In this document: piece by piece, positions 27,855-36,450 of the stretch | Layout of the letters: every line of letters starts with the position of its first letter | How positions within the stretch are numbered: position 1 is the first letter of the stretch | Assembly: GCA_964516435.1 (NCBI GenBank) | Contig: CAZEZP010000078.1 | Location: forward strand, 129,376 to 193,375 | From: HGW-17 sp964516435 | Lineage (GTDB): Bacteria > Myxococcota_A > Polyangia > HGW-17 | Direction: 5' to 3' | Length of the DNA: 64,000 bases | Program-made: the position numbers and the translations under genes | The notes under the pieces: model-generated | What the model saw: the letters and a program-made list of their open reading frames with translations, nothing else | Databases searched by the model: none | Told to the model about the DNA's origin: nothing

Positions 27855-28502
27855 ATGAATTTCACGCAACGCATCGAAAACGCCTATGACCAACTCGCCC
27901 CACGGGAACGCCGCGTGGTGGTGGCGCTTTTGTTCGTGGTCGTATTTTTCATTTTCTCGGTGTTCGCATTCTTCATCATCGATGCTTTCGATGAGCGCCG
28001 GGAACGCATCCGGGCCATCGAGGACGCCATTTCGCTTCTCCAGAAGAATGCGCCGCAACTGCAGGAGAAGCAGGAGAGTCTGGGCAGCCTGGAATTCAAG
28101 GCCGTACAGAAGCCGCCCTCCCTGCAGGGGCATCTGGACCAGTTGGCCACCCAGGTGGGCCTTTCGCCCAACTTCACGCCCCAGAAGCCCAAGGATCTGG
28201 GCGACAACCAGGAATACCAGGTGGAAAGCGTGGAAGTGCGCTTCAACGACGCCCCGATCGCGAGTTTCATCCAGTTTCTCGACAGCATCGAGAAAGGCGC
28301 CAGCCTGATTCTGGTCACCGAGATCAAGCTCAACACGCGCCGCGGGCAGCCGGATCGCATCGATCCTACGATAGTTGTAAGTAGTTATTACAAGAGAAGT
28401 GCTGAAGAATTGAAACAATTGCATGAAAAAGCCTTGGATGAAAAAAACAAAGGCAAGAGTAGTGACAGCAAAGACGAAAAACCCGTGACCGATGAGATTT
28501 GA
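27855..28502 (+). CDS. gspM: type II secretion protein GspM
   Basis: 215 residues. Short cytoplasmic segment with LAPRERRVV, a single membrane helix (VALLFVVVFFIFSVFAFFII), a coiled segment and a periplasmic ferredoxin-like domain (YQVESVEVRFNDAPIASFIQF). Partners GspL in the inner-membrane platform. GGGGAGG lies upstream. The last 45 codons switch abruptly to AT-rich codons (AGT, AGA, TTG, ATA). Confidence 0.85.
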   Translation: MNFTQRIENAYDQLAPRERRVVVALLFVVVFFIFSVFAFFIIDAFDERRERIRAIEDAISLLQKNAPQLQEKQESLGSLEFKAVQKPPSLQGHLDQLATQVGLSPNFTPQKPKDLGDNQEYQVESVEVRFNDAPIASFIQFLDSIEKGASLILVTEIKLNTRRGQPDRIDPTIVVSSYYKRSAEELKQLHEKALDEKNKGKSSDSKDEKPVTDEI

Positions 28503-28550
28503 CATGGCTTGTAAGAAGCCCGTCCACATCGGGAAGGGAGTTGGACCCTC

Positions 28551-29678
28551 ATGCTCAAGAAAATCGCAATCAGAGTGGCCGTGGCCTTCGGGTATTCGCT
28601 GCTGGGAGGGCTGGCGTTCTACCTGGCCTTCGACGGATTCATGGACTGGAACCTCGTGCGCCAGCGCGTGGCGTACGAACTGGAGCGCTCCACGGGCTAC
28701 GACGTGAAGCTCTCCTCCGTGTCTCTGTCGGGATTTTCGGGCATGACGCTCGAAGGACTGGTCCTGGAAGAGAGGAATCCCAAGGATCCCGAAAAGCCCA
28801 CCCGCATCAAGGTGGCGCAACTGGATCTGAAGATGGGAATCTGGGGCATGCTGCGCGGCCGGCGCGAGGTGGATTTCGACGCCGAGGCTCTGGGCGGCCA
28901 GATTCGCGGGCGTTTCGTGGAATCCAGAAAGTCGCGCCACGTGGACCTGGACATCGACGGCATCAGGGTGGACCAGATTCCAGGGATGGCCTCCGCCATC
29001 ACGCTGCCGCTCACCGGCCGCCTGGACGTGAAGGGCTACCTGGACATGCCTCCCGACGGTCTCAAGTCCGCCGACGGAAAGATCCATCTCTCCTGCCGCA
29101 AGTGCGTCATGGGCGACGGCAAGGCCAAGGTCAAGGCATCCTTCGTGGCCACCCCCAACAATCCGGGTTCCGCCGCGTGGGCCAAGGAAGGCTTCACGCT
29201 GCCGCCGCTGTCGCTGGGCAAGTTCGCGGGCGAGGTGGAAATAAAAAAAGGCAAGGCCACGTTCCGCGACATCTCGGCATCGAGCCCCGACGGCGAGGCG
29301 GAACTGAGCGGCTTCATCACGTTCCGCACGCCGGTGAAGATTTCCTCCACGAACCTGTACTTCCGCTTCAAGTTCTCCGACGAGGTGAAGAAGCGCCATC
29401 CCAACCTCGAGGGCATCGAGATGTCGCTTTCGGCCCGCGGCAAGCGCGCCGACGGCTATTTCGGCATTTCCATGACGGGCCAACTCGGTTCCATGCGCTT
29501 CATGCCGGCCAAGACGGGCGTCAAGGATTTCGCGCGGCCCGAGGGCGAGCCCGGAATCGAACTCAAGCCCGGCGGCACGCGTTTCGAGAAGCCCGACAAG
29601 TCTGCGCCCGACAAGCCCCCGCGCACCCGGCGCGAGCGCCCTTCCACTCCGCTTCCGGAAGGCGAGAAATGGGAATGA
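28551..29678 (+). CDS. gspN: type II secretion protein GspN
   Basis: 375 residues with an N-terminal membrane anchor (VAVAFGYSLLGGLAFYLAF) and an AsmA-like beta-rich domain (YDVKLSSVSLSGFSGMTLEGL; LTGRLDVKGYLDMP), as expected for the large GspN family found in non-enterobacterial type II systems. The Pro/Lys/Glu-rich tail is low complexity. Two Cys (CRKC) in the middle may pair. Last gene of the gsp operon; AAGGGAG lies upstream at somewhat long spacing. Confidence 0.85.
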   Translation: MLKKIAIRVAVAFGYSLLGGLAFYLAFDGFMDWNLVRQRVAYELERSTGYDVKLSSVSLSGFSGMTLEGLVLEERNPKDPEKPTRIKVAQLDLKMGIWGMLRGRREVDFDAEALGGQIRGRFVESRKSRHVDLDIDGIRVDQIPGMASAITLPLTGRLDVKGYLDMPPDGLKSADGKIHLSCRKCVMGDGKAKVKASFVATPNNPGSAAWAKEGFTLPPLSLGKFAGEVEIKKGKATFRDISASSPDGEAELSGFITFRTPVKISSTNLYFRFKFSDEVKKRHPNLEGIEMSLSARGKRADGYFGISMTGQLGSMRFMPAKTGVKDFARPEGEPGIELKPGGTRFEKPDKSAPDKPPRTRRERPSTPLPEGEKWE

Positions 29679-29725
29679 TACAGGTGGATACCGAAATATT
29701 GTTTTATTGAAAAAGGATATTAAAA

Positions 29726-30883
29726 ATGTTTCCTTTTATTTATTACAATCCAGTTCGCATATTGTTTGGTCAAAATGCATTGGAAAAACTGGATGGGAAA
29801 TGGCTGGGCGAAGGACCGGTCCTGGTGCTTTCCGCCGGCCGCTCGTTTGCGGAAAGCGGCGCGCGCGCGGCGGTGCTCGCAAAACTGGCCGGCCGGGATT
29901 TCGTGGAATTTCCGGGCATCCGGCCCAACCCGCACCTGGACCAGTTGCTCGATGCCGTGGCCCTCGTGCGCGAAAAGCGCGTCGGGTTCATCCTGGCGTG
30001 CGGCGGCGGCTCCGTCATCGACGCGGCCAAGTTCATCGCGGCCGCGGCCGTGCACGAGGGTTCGGATCCATGGGATCTGGTCATCGGCAAGGCCAAGATC
30101 CGCAATGCCCTGCCGCTGGGCGCCGTGCTCACGCTGCCGGGCACGGGCTCCGAGCACAACGATGGCGCCGTGATTTCCCGCAGTTCCCCCACGGACAAGC
30201 AGGCTTTCCGCAATGAAAGGCTCTATCCGCGCTTCGCCGTGCTGGATCCCGCCTTCACGCTGAGCCTGCCCTGGCGGCAAACGGCCAACGGCATCGCGGA
30301 CGCCTTCGTGCACGTGATGGAGCAGTACGCCACGCGCCCGGATTTCGCGCCGCTGCAGAACCGTCTGGCCGAATCCATCCTGGCCACGCTGGTGGAGACG
30401 GCGCCGCTCGTGCGCGCCCGGCCGCAGGATCTGGCGGTGCGCGGGGAAATCATGTGGTGCGCAAGCCTGGCGCTCAACCGGCTCATCGGCTGCGGCGTGG
30501 CGCAGGATTGGACGACACACCTGATCGGCCACGCGGTCACGGCCGTCACCGGCATGGATCACGCCCGCACACTCACGGCGATTCTGCCGCAACTGCTGCG
30601 CGACCGCCTGGAATCCAAGCGTGCACGCCTGGCGCAGATGGGCCGGCGCGTCTTTTCCATCGCCGAGGCCGACGACACCCGCGCCGCCTTGGCCTGCATC
30701 GAAGCCATCGAATCCTTCTTCCTTTCGCTGGACATGCCGGTGCGCCTGCCTGCCGACGAATGCCCGCCCTCGTCTCTACCCGCCATTCTTGAGATCTGCT
30801 CGCGCTACCGCTTCGGCCTGGGCGAAAACCGCGACCTCTTCCTCCCCGACCTCTCCCGCATCCTCACCTCCAGCCTGCAGTAA
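29726..30883 (+). CDS. iron-containing alcohol/aldehyde dehydrogenase (YqhD/butanol dehydrogenase type)
   Basis: 385 residues, normal for the family. N-terminal nucleotide-binding half with FGQNALEKL and the GGGSVIDAAKFIA dinucleotide motif, plus LPGTGSEHN. The C-terminal half has metal ligands in ADAFVHVMEQY (Asp and His), HLIGHAVTAVTGMDH (His and His), as in YqhD. These enzymes reduce aldehydes with NADPH using a divalent metal. AAAAAGGA upstream supports the start. Its final codons are echoed by short repeats just downstream, and the accessory island follows. Confidence 0.93.
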   Translation: MFPFIYYNPVRILFGQNALEKLDGKWLGEGPVLVLSAGRSFAESGARAAVLAKLAGRDFVEFPGIRPNPHLDQLLDAVALVREKRVGFILACGGGSVIDAAKFIAAAAVHEGSDPWDLVIGKAKIRNALPLGAVLTLPGTGSEHNDGAVISRSSPTDKQAFRNERLYPRFAVLDPAFTLSLPWRQTANGIADAFVHVMEQYATRPDFAPLQNRLAESILATLVETAPLVRARPQDLAVRGEIMWCASLALNRLIGCGVAQDWTTHLIGHAVTAVTGMDHARTLTAILPQLLRDRLESKRARLAQMGRRVFSIAEADDTRAALACIEAIESFFLSLDMPVRLPADECPPSSLPAILEICSRYRFGLGENRDLFLPDLSRILTSSLQ

Positions 30884-30975
30884 GGTCCAATACAGCCTGC
30901 AGTAAGACATAACTTGGCCCGGCCGGTGACGTTGCCCAACGGGTCCCCCAAATCCTCGCCTACAGTCTGCAGTAG
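30866..30975 (+). repeat. degenerate repeats of the dehydrogenase 3' end
   Basis: The last bases of the dehydrogenase gene (CCTGCAGTAAG, 30873-30883) recur as CAGCCTGCAGTAAG at 30892-30905 and as CTCGCCTACAGTCTGCAGTAGG near 30955-30976. The third copy also keeps the preceding ATCCTC, so the gene end appears partly duplicated twice. This marks a boundary between the core genes and the AT-rich leader of the island. Confidence 0.55.
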
Positions 30976-31031
30976 GAATCGGAACCTTTGAAAAATTCTG
31001 CAATTTGTTGATTTTCCAATAAAAAAAGTTC

Positions 31032-31060
31032 TTGACAAAACATTTGGTTCTCTGTACAAA
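31032..31060 (+). promoter_or_regulatory. sigma-70 type promoter for the accessory island
   Basis: TTGACA at 31032-31037, exactly 17 bases, then TACAAA at 31055-31060. It is in the 566-bp AT-rich gap (30884-31449) that holds no gene, and would give a leader of about 380 nt before the first GTPase. The -35 is perfect, the -10 is four of six. Confidence 0.5.
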
Positions 31061-31414
31061 GGAAATGCCATGACTTCATGGTCTGATTGTTTCCAGGTTC
31101 TACAAGAGGCCCTGCAGTATAAAGAATTGCCACTTTTTCCATGGCATGAACCTAAGCAGTGAAAATAGAGACACAAACAAAACAAAACAACATTACACAA
31201 TTTTTTTCATTTTTTTTGCTCCTTGTTATTGTTTGAAAATTTCAAAAAAAACCGAACAAATCAACGATAGATAAAATCAAAACTTTGTAAATTAAAATTA
31301 ATAAAAATGTATAGGTTTGTCAAGCCGGTTTTTTCATTAAAAATTTTTCAGCGTGAGAAACACGAATACCGGAACTTCTGTCAGATGCAGGAAAAACTTC
31401 CGTCTTTCAGCGAA

Positions 31415-31435
31415 GAAGACCATTTTGCGGTCTTC
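31415..31435 (+). promoter_or_regulatory. hairpin next to the first GTPase ribosome site
   Basis: GAAGACC, loop ATTTTGC, GGTCTTC: a perfect 7-bp stem ending immediately before the AAAGGA ribosome site of the gene at 31450. Its position fits translational control of the island's first gene. Confidence 0.4.
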
Positions 31436-31449
31436 AGAAAGGATTGCTC

Positions 31450-32562
31450 ATGAAAACGATGAACGAACAGGAAATGCGCCGGCAATTTGAGGCCGAATAC
31501 CAGAAAACCCGCCAGAAGAACTTCAAGCGTCCCAACATTCTGGTGATCGGCTATACGGGAGCCGGAAAAACATCCCTGATCCAGACGATCCTGGGCAATG
31601 ACCTGGTGCCGGAAAGCAAGATCGGCAGCGGAAAGCCCGTCACCCAGGGATACGAATACTTCGAAAACGAACTGATTCGCCTCTGGGATTCCAAGGGCTT
31701 CGAACTCGGCCACACGGAAGCGGAGTTCATGGAGAACACGCGCCGCTTCCTGCGGGAGCGCCAGAACGATCCGGACGTGGACAATCACATCCACCTGATC
31801 TGGTATCTCATCCAGGGGCCTTCCGCCCGCGTCACGGATTGCGACCGCAGTCTGATCCAGAACATTCTCCCGAAAAACCGCACGCTCGTGGCGATCAGCA
31901 AGGTCGACATCACGCGTCCCCAGCAGGAAGCCGCCATCCGTGAAATCGTCGAATCCTGCGGAATTCCGGCCAGCCAGATCTTTGCGGTATCCGATGCGCA
32001 GGCGAGATCCATCGGCGTCAGGGAGTTGGTGGCGCGCTCGTATGAGATGCTTCCGGACGCCTACCGGGCCGCTTTCGTGGATGCGCAGATCGTGGACCGC
32101 GAGATGAAGATTGCCGAAATCCGAAGCCGCAAGGGCAAGGCTTCGGCCATAATCTCTACCGCCACGGCGGCCGCAGCGGCCATTGGCGCCACTCCCATCC
32201 CCGTTTCCGATGCACCGATCCTGATGGGCGTGCAGGTGAGTCTGATCGGTTCCCTGGCGGCCCTGTACGATTTGCCGAAAGAAGGACTGAAACAACTCGC
32301 CTATCCCCTGCTTCTTCGTATGGTCGGCATATACACGGCTTCCAGTCTGCTGAAACTCTTTCCTTTTCTGGGTTCTGCGATCAACGCGGCCGTCGCGGGC
32401 ACGCTCACCGGTGCCCTGGGCTGGTACGTCGCCAATAAGTTCGAGAAAGCCGCCATCGCCCGCATCGAATCGAACTCACAGTATTATATCGACAACATCG
32501 ATTTCGATATCGATGAATTCATGAACTTCAAGAATCAATACGAAAAGGAGCAGGGCAGATGA
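31450..32562 (+). CDS. P-loop GTPase with C-terminal membrane-associated helices, 370 aa
   Basis: GTPase of the Era/YeeP-like type: G1 GYTGAGKTS (34-42), G3 DSKG, G4 SKVD. ATG 31450 is chosen because AAAGGA sits six bases upstream; a TTG at 31444 is weaker. The C-terminal third (about 235-340) has Ala/Gly-rich hydrophobic helices (AAAIGATPIPVSDAPILMG, then AINAAVAGTLTGALGWYVA) as in DUF697-type GTPases that bind membranes. The G4 motif is SKxD rather than NKxD. First gene of the island, overlapping a shorter paralogue by four bases. Probably a regulatory switch; partner unknown. Confidence 0.8.
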   Translation: MKTMNEQEMRRQFEAEYQKTRQKNFKRPNILVIGYTGAGKTSLIQTILGNDLVPESKIGSGKPVTQGYEYFENELIRLWDSKGFELGHTEAEFMENTRRFLRERQNDPDVDNHIHLIWYLIQGPSARVTDCDRSLIQNILPKNRTLVAISKVDITRPQQEAAIREIVESCGIPASQIFAVSDAQARSIGVRELVARSYEMLPDAYRAAFVDAQIVDREMKIAEIRSRKGKASAIISTATAAAAAIGATPIPVSDAPILMGVQVSLIGSLAALYDLPKEGLKQLAYPLLLRMVGIYTASSLLKLFPFLGSAINAAVAGTLTGALGWYVANKFEKAAIARIESNSQYYIDNIDFDIDEFMNFKNQYEKEQGR

Positions 32563-33581
32563 AACCCAACATTCTCGTATGTGGAAAGACGGGGTCCGGA
32601 AAAACCTCGCTCATACAGGCGATCACCGATGACGGGACCGTTCCGGAAAGCGCCATCGGCCATGGTGCGCCCGCCACGCGGGGATTCCAGGTGTATTCGA
32701 CCCCGGCTGCCAATTTCATCGATACGGAGGGCTTTGTGCCCGGGCAGTCCCTGGAAGAAATGGTCGAATTCATCCGTGCGGAAATGCGGCGCCGGCTGGC
32801 AAGCGACTCGCCCGAATTTCTGGTGCATTGCATCTGGTTCTGTGTGGACGGCAGCGGCGCCCGCATCACGGATGCGGAAATGCAGGTGATTCGGCATTTT
32901 TCGTCGCGATGCCTCCTGGTCCTCACCAAGATGGACCTGCTCGAGGGGAGTGACCGCGGCAGGAAACAACGGGAAGAACTGCATGCCGCGGCGCAATCCT
33001 GCCTGGATGCCTCCCGCATCGTGATCGTATCGGCGAAGGACAGGACGGGATTGAAAACGCTCGTTGAGCAATCGGAAAATCTGGCCCGGGAAACCATGCT
33101 GGGCGCGCAGGAGGAATTGCGCCGTTTCTGGCAGACCTGGGAAGGATATTTCCGGGAACGCCGCCAGCAGTGGCTGGCGCGTGCCGCACAACGGGCCGAT
33201 GAAGCCATCAGATGGGCAGCCGGCCGGGCGGCGGCCATTGCCATCGTTCCCATTCCGCTGGCCGACGTGGGACCGCTGGTGCTCAATGAAATCTACATGA
33301 TCCACCGGATTGGAAATGCATATGGCATCAGTGTCACGCAGTCCATGGTGGCCATGTTGCTGGGCGCCAGTGCGGCCAGCACTCTGGGAAAAATCCTGGC
33401 CAGTTTCCTGCCGGGCTTCAAGATCCCCATCGCCGCCGCCATCACCTACGGTCTGGGCAAGGGCGTCAAGGCGTATTTCGAATCCGGCATGGAACTCAGT
33501 CCGGAAGAACTGAAGATACTCGTCCAGGAAGAAACGGAAAAAGCCAGGAAAAATGATTTTCAACCCATTCGGGAAGAATGA
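32559..33581 (+). CDS. second P-loop GTPase, paralogue of the preceding gene, 340 aa
   Basis: G1 GKTGSGKTS (9-17), G3 DTEGF, G4 TKMD, then a C-terminal hydrophobic region (AAAIAIVPIPLADVGPLV; KIPIAAAITYGLGKG) equivalent to that of the upstream GTPase, which identifies the two as diverged paralogues. The start overlaps the previous stop (ATGA) and has AAAAGGAG. Two different GTPases side by side suggest a heterodimeric switch, as in GIMAP or IRG-like pairs; that is inference. Confidence 0.8.
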   Translation: MKPNILVCGKTGSGKTSLIQAITDDGTVPESAIGHGAPATRGFQVYSTPAANFIDTEGFVPGQSLEEMVEFIRAEMRRRLASDSPEFLVHCIWFCVDGSGARITDAEMQVIRHFSSRCLLVLTKMDLLEGSDRGRKQREELHAAAQSCLDASRIVIVSAKDRTGLKTLVEQSENLARETMLGAQEELRRFWQTWEGYFRERRQQWLARAAQRADEAIRWAAGRAAAIAIVPIPLADVGPLVLNEIYMIHRIGNAYGISVTQSMVAMLLGASAASTLGKILASFLPGFKIPIAAAITYGLGKGVKAYFESGMELSPEELKILVQEETEKARKNDFQPIREE

Positions 33582-33677
33582 AATTTTGCTGTAGAGTTCC
33601 TGCTTTTTAATAATCTTCCAAAAAAATGGTTGTCTGATTTGAAAAGTTGTGAAAATACTCAGTCAAAGGGGTTTGTC

Positions 33678-36134
33678 ATGACACAATCAAAAAACATGGA
33701 AATCCTCCTTTTGTATAACAAAATTATCAAGCGGCTGGTTCGTTCTGGTCGCAACAAATATCCACACCCCTATTTAAAAAATTTGATTAAAGAAATAAAA
33801 ATTTATGGATTGAATCTTGATCCACTTGTGGTGTGGATTCCTGATTCAGATTGTATTTTTAGATTGAAATTTCTCGTTATTTTTATTGGAAAATTATTTG
33901 ATCTTTATAGAAAAAGCATAGAGTTGGATGCCTATGAAAAATTTGTAAGGTATATTGATTTTTTTGAAAATTTAAAAAAAGATTGTTTTTATCCATTAAA
34001 AAATATTCTGGATAAAGAAATAGAAGAGAGAAAAATAACCTTCAAAGAGTCTTTAGAAAAGAAAAAGAAACGTGAGAGAAAGAGTCAGATTCAAAACGGT
34101 CCAAAAGACAAAAATCCATTCAAAAGCAACCAAGCATTGCAGTCAGGTGAAAACCCAGAATCGAAACAACCGCGGAAATTGTTCTTGAAACCGCGGCCCA
34201 TCAATGTGGGATTCCGGGAAAAACTCAATAAAATCATATCGATATACGTTGATGAATCCTGGCCGCATGAGGAAATTGCCGGAATTCTGGCTGGCATCGT
34301 ATGGCTCGGAGAAAAACCGGATCCCCAGGTTCTGCCGATTCCTCCGCAGCATACTCGCGGAACTGACAATATGCGGCATTATCTCGAAAGACTCGATGCC
34401 TGCGACCGGGCCATTCCGTTTTTCGTGGAATTCGAGCCGCCTCCGGAAATATCGCGCGGATTGGCCTATGAACAGATGGTGCATGAGACGCTTCTGGTGG
34501 TTTTGGGATGGCTGCTGCCGGAAAAACTGGAACTGAAGGCTGGGGAAACCGTAGGGGTGAACGTCGTTTGCGAGGCGATTGCCGGATACGAGCATGGAAC
34601 CGATCATACGCGGGAATTTCAGGGAATTCTGACCCAGGCGGCCCGGCGCAACCCTTCCCTGTTCCAGAGGTGGCGGATCCAGAAATTCCAGTGGGTGCAA
34701 AAAATTGGAGGACTGCCAAATAAATTTTCGGATTCCCAGATCGAGGAACAGGGATACCTGGCGTACGGGGATTTGCTGGCATACCTGGCGTTCCGCAACA
34801 CCAATGACAATGCCGCCGCCGTGGCCAGACGAATTGGCTTCGACAGTTTTCCCAACCGGATGCGCATTTCCCCCGGGTTGCTCTCGACGCTGGAGTTTCT
34901 GCAGTCCCATCAGACTTTCCGTCCGGACGTGTTTCTGGATCAGATGGCGCCCAACCAGCATCTGCCCTTCCTGCAGGCGTTTTTCGACAATGTGCGGCAA
35001 GCGCTTGCACAGGACAAAAAAGCACGGCTTTCCCTGCTGGAGGAACTGGACCGGCGCTATCAGGAGAAAGTGCGCGATCTGCACGCGTTGTCCCGACAGT
35101 TTTCCCTCGTGCAGCGGGTGGTAGGCGAACTCTCCGAAGATGCGCCGCGACGTCTTCGCCTGCTGGACCTGGGAATCCGGCTGCAGCATGCCAACCATTT
35201 CGGAGATCCGGAAAAACTGGGAAACCTGGAGGCCAACTACGCGCAACTGCGTGAGATCGCCCTGGAAAACGGCGATGCCGACCTGGTGGCGCACGTGGAT
35301 CTGAATCTGGCCGTCCGGGCCGCGGACCGTTTCGAGCCCGAGGAAGCCCTGTCGATCGTGGAGGAACTGCTCGAAGAGGAGCACCGCCTTTCCCTTCTTT
35401 TCAGGGGCCGGGCCCATTCGGCACGCGGCCAGTACCTTTCGATGATGGAAGACCATGAGGAAGCCCGCCGCGAGTTCGAACGGGCGATTTCGCTCTTCGA
35501 GCGGGCCGACCTGAGCCCCGGGGAGCGTCTCGGGGAACTCGATCAGACGGGCATTTACCGCGCGTTCGCGGCCATCGATGCCGAGGATCCGGATGCGGAA
35601 ACGCTGGTCGCCGCCCTGATGCGACCTGGAGAACCGAACCTGTCGCTGGAGAACCAGTTTCGCCATCACCTGTATGTGCGCTGGCTGGATTCGCTCGACG
35701 AGTACGCGGAAAAACGCCGGGCATACATGGAAAACGTCACACGCGAAATCCTGCCGGATACGCACCCGTGGCAGTTGATCGCCATGTATCGCGGTCTTTT
35801 CGCCCTGGAGCAGGAAAAGGACGAAGATGCCATTTTCTGGCTGCGCCAGGCCATCGACATCGCCAGCCAGGGAGCGGGAGGCAGCCATGGCGCCACCTTG
35901 CGCATGATGGCCGCCGTCATTGCCACGCTGGCCTGGGTGACCACGGAAGAAGAAGAATTCCACAGGCGTGCCCTGGTGCTTCTCGACGGTGAAGCGCCGA
36001 ATCCCGTCCGGCTCGAGGACGTGCTTCCTGTTGTGCGTGAAAAAACCGGATTTCTGCGGGAGGTGCTCGAGCGATATCCGCCTGCCGATTCGCTGGACGA
36101 TGTCCTTTCGGTATTGACATTCAACTACAGGTAG
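33678..36134 (+). CDS. YVDES (DUF3800-like) plus TPR protein, 818 aa, chimeric N-terminus
   Basis: Start at 33678 (MTQSKNMEILL) has AAAGGGG upstream; an earlier TTG at 33630 is less likely. Residues 1-~155 are very AT-rich, Lys/Ile/Asn-rich and helical. From about residue 184 the sequence becomes GC-rich and carries IISIYVDES and later YGDLLAYLAFR, the acidic motifs of the DUF3800 RNase H-like family. Residues ~420-818 are TPR-like helical repeats ending in regular helices. The sharp composition change inside one frame suggests domain acquisition. Possibly a nuclease-related sensor in the island; DUF3800 assignment is by motif only. Confidence 0.65.
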   Translation: MTQSKNMEILLLYNKIIKRLVRSGRNKYPHPYLKNLIKEIKIYGLNLDPLVVWIPDSDCIFRLKFLVIFIGKLFDLYRKSIELDAYEKFVRYIDFFENLKKDCFYPLKNILDKEIEERKITFKESLEKKKKRERKSQIQNGPKDKNPFKSNQALQSGENPESKQPRKLFLKPRPINVGFREKLNKIISIYVDESWPHEEIAGILAGIVWLGEKPDPQVLPIPPQHTRGTDNMRHYLERLDACDRAIPFFVEFEPPPEISRGLAYEQMVHETLLVVLGWLLPEKLELKAGETVGVNVVCEAIAGYEHGTDHTREFQGILTQAARRNPSLFQRWRIQKFQWVQKIGGLPNKFSDSQIEEQGYLAYGDLLAYLAFRNTNDNAAAVARRIGFDSFPNRMRISPGLLSTLEFLQSHQTFRPDVFLDQMAPNQHLPFLQAFFDNVRQALAQDKKARLSLLEELDRRYQEKVRDLHALSRQFSLVQRVVGELSEDAPRRLRLLDLGIRLQHANHFGDPEKLGNLEANYAQLREIALENGDADLVAHVDLNLAVRAADRFEPEEALSIVEELLEEEHRLSLLFRGRAHSARGQYLSMMEDHEEARREFERAISLFERADLSPGERLGELDQTGIYRAFAAIDAEDPDAETLVAALMRPGEPNLSLENQFRHHLYVRWLDSLDEYAEKRRAYMENVTREILPDTHPWQLIAMYRGLFALEQEKDEDAIFWLRQAIDIASQGAGGSHGATLRMMAAVIATLAWVTTEEEEFHRRALVLLDGEAPNPVRLEDVLPVVREKTGFLREVLERYPPADSLDDVLSVLTFNYR

Positions 36135-36450
36135 TTTTTCAAGATTCAAGAAATTTTTCGAAATGAATGAAATAACCTTTTTTCGATTTCGATTTTTGTT
36201 GAAATCCCTGTGACTTCAAAGGCGAACATCGGTGGAACCCAACTTTCCTTTTGACCATCAGAACCAGAAAGCCCGTAAAAACGTGGATTTCACGGCATCC
36301 AGCGTGCTTCTCTGCACATTGGGTACAACATGGACGGTTATACCGGAAGTTGCAGGCATGATGTGCAGGGAGATGTTTGGCTGAGTCGTCAGAAAAGCCC
36401 GGGCATTCCGTCCGCGAAACGGAAGTTCGGGAGAATCTTGGAGGCACGAA
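36135..36450. other. 316-bp intergenic region inside the island
   Basis: The only gap over 300 bp inside the island. The first 60 bases are AT-rich. I see no gene, clear terminator or strong promoter; TTGACC at 36251 could be a -35 but lacks a good -10. GGAGGCACGAA precedes the next start. The region may hold a secondary promoter splitting the island into two transcripts. Confidence 0.4.
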
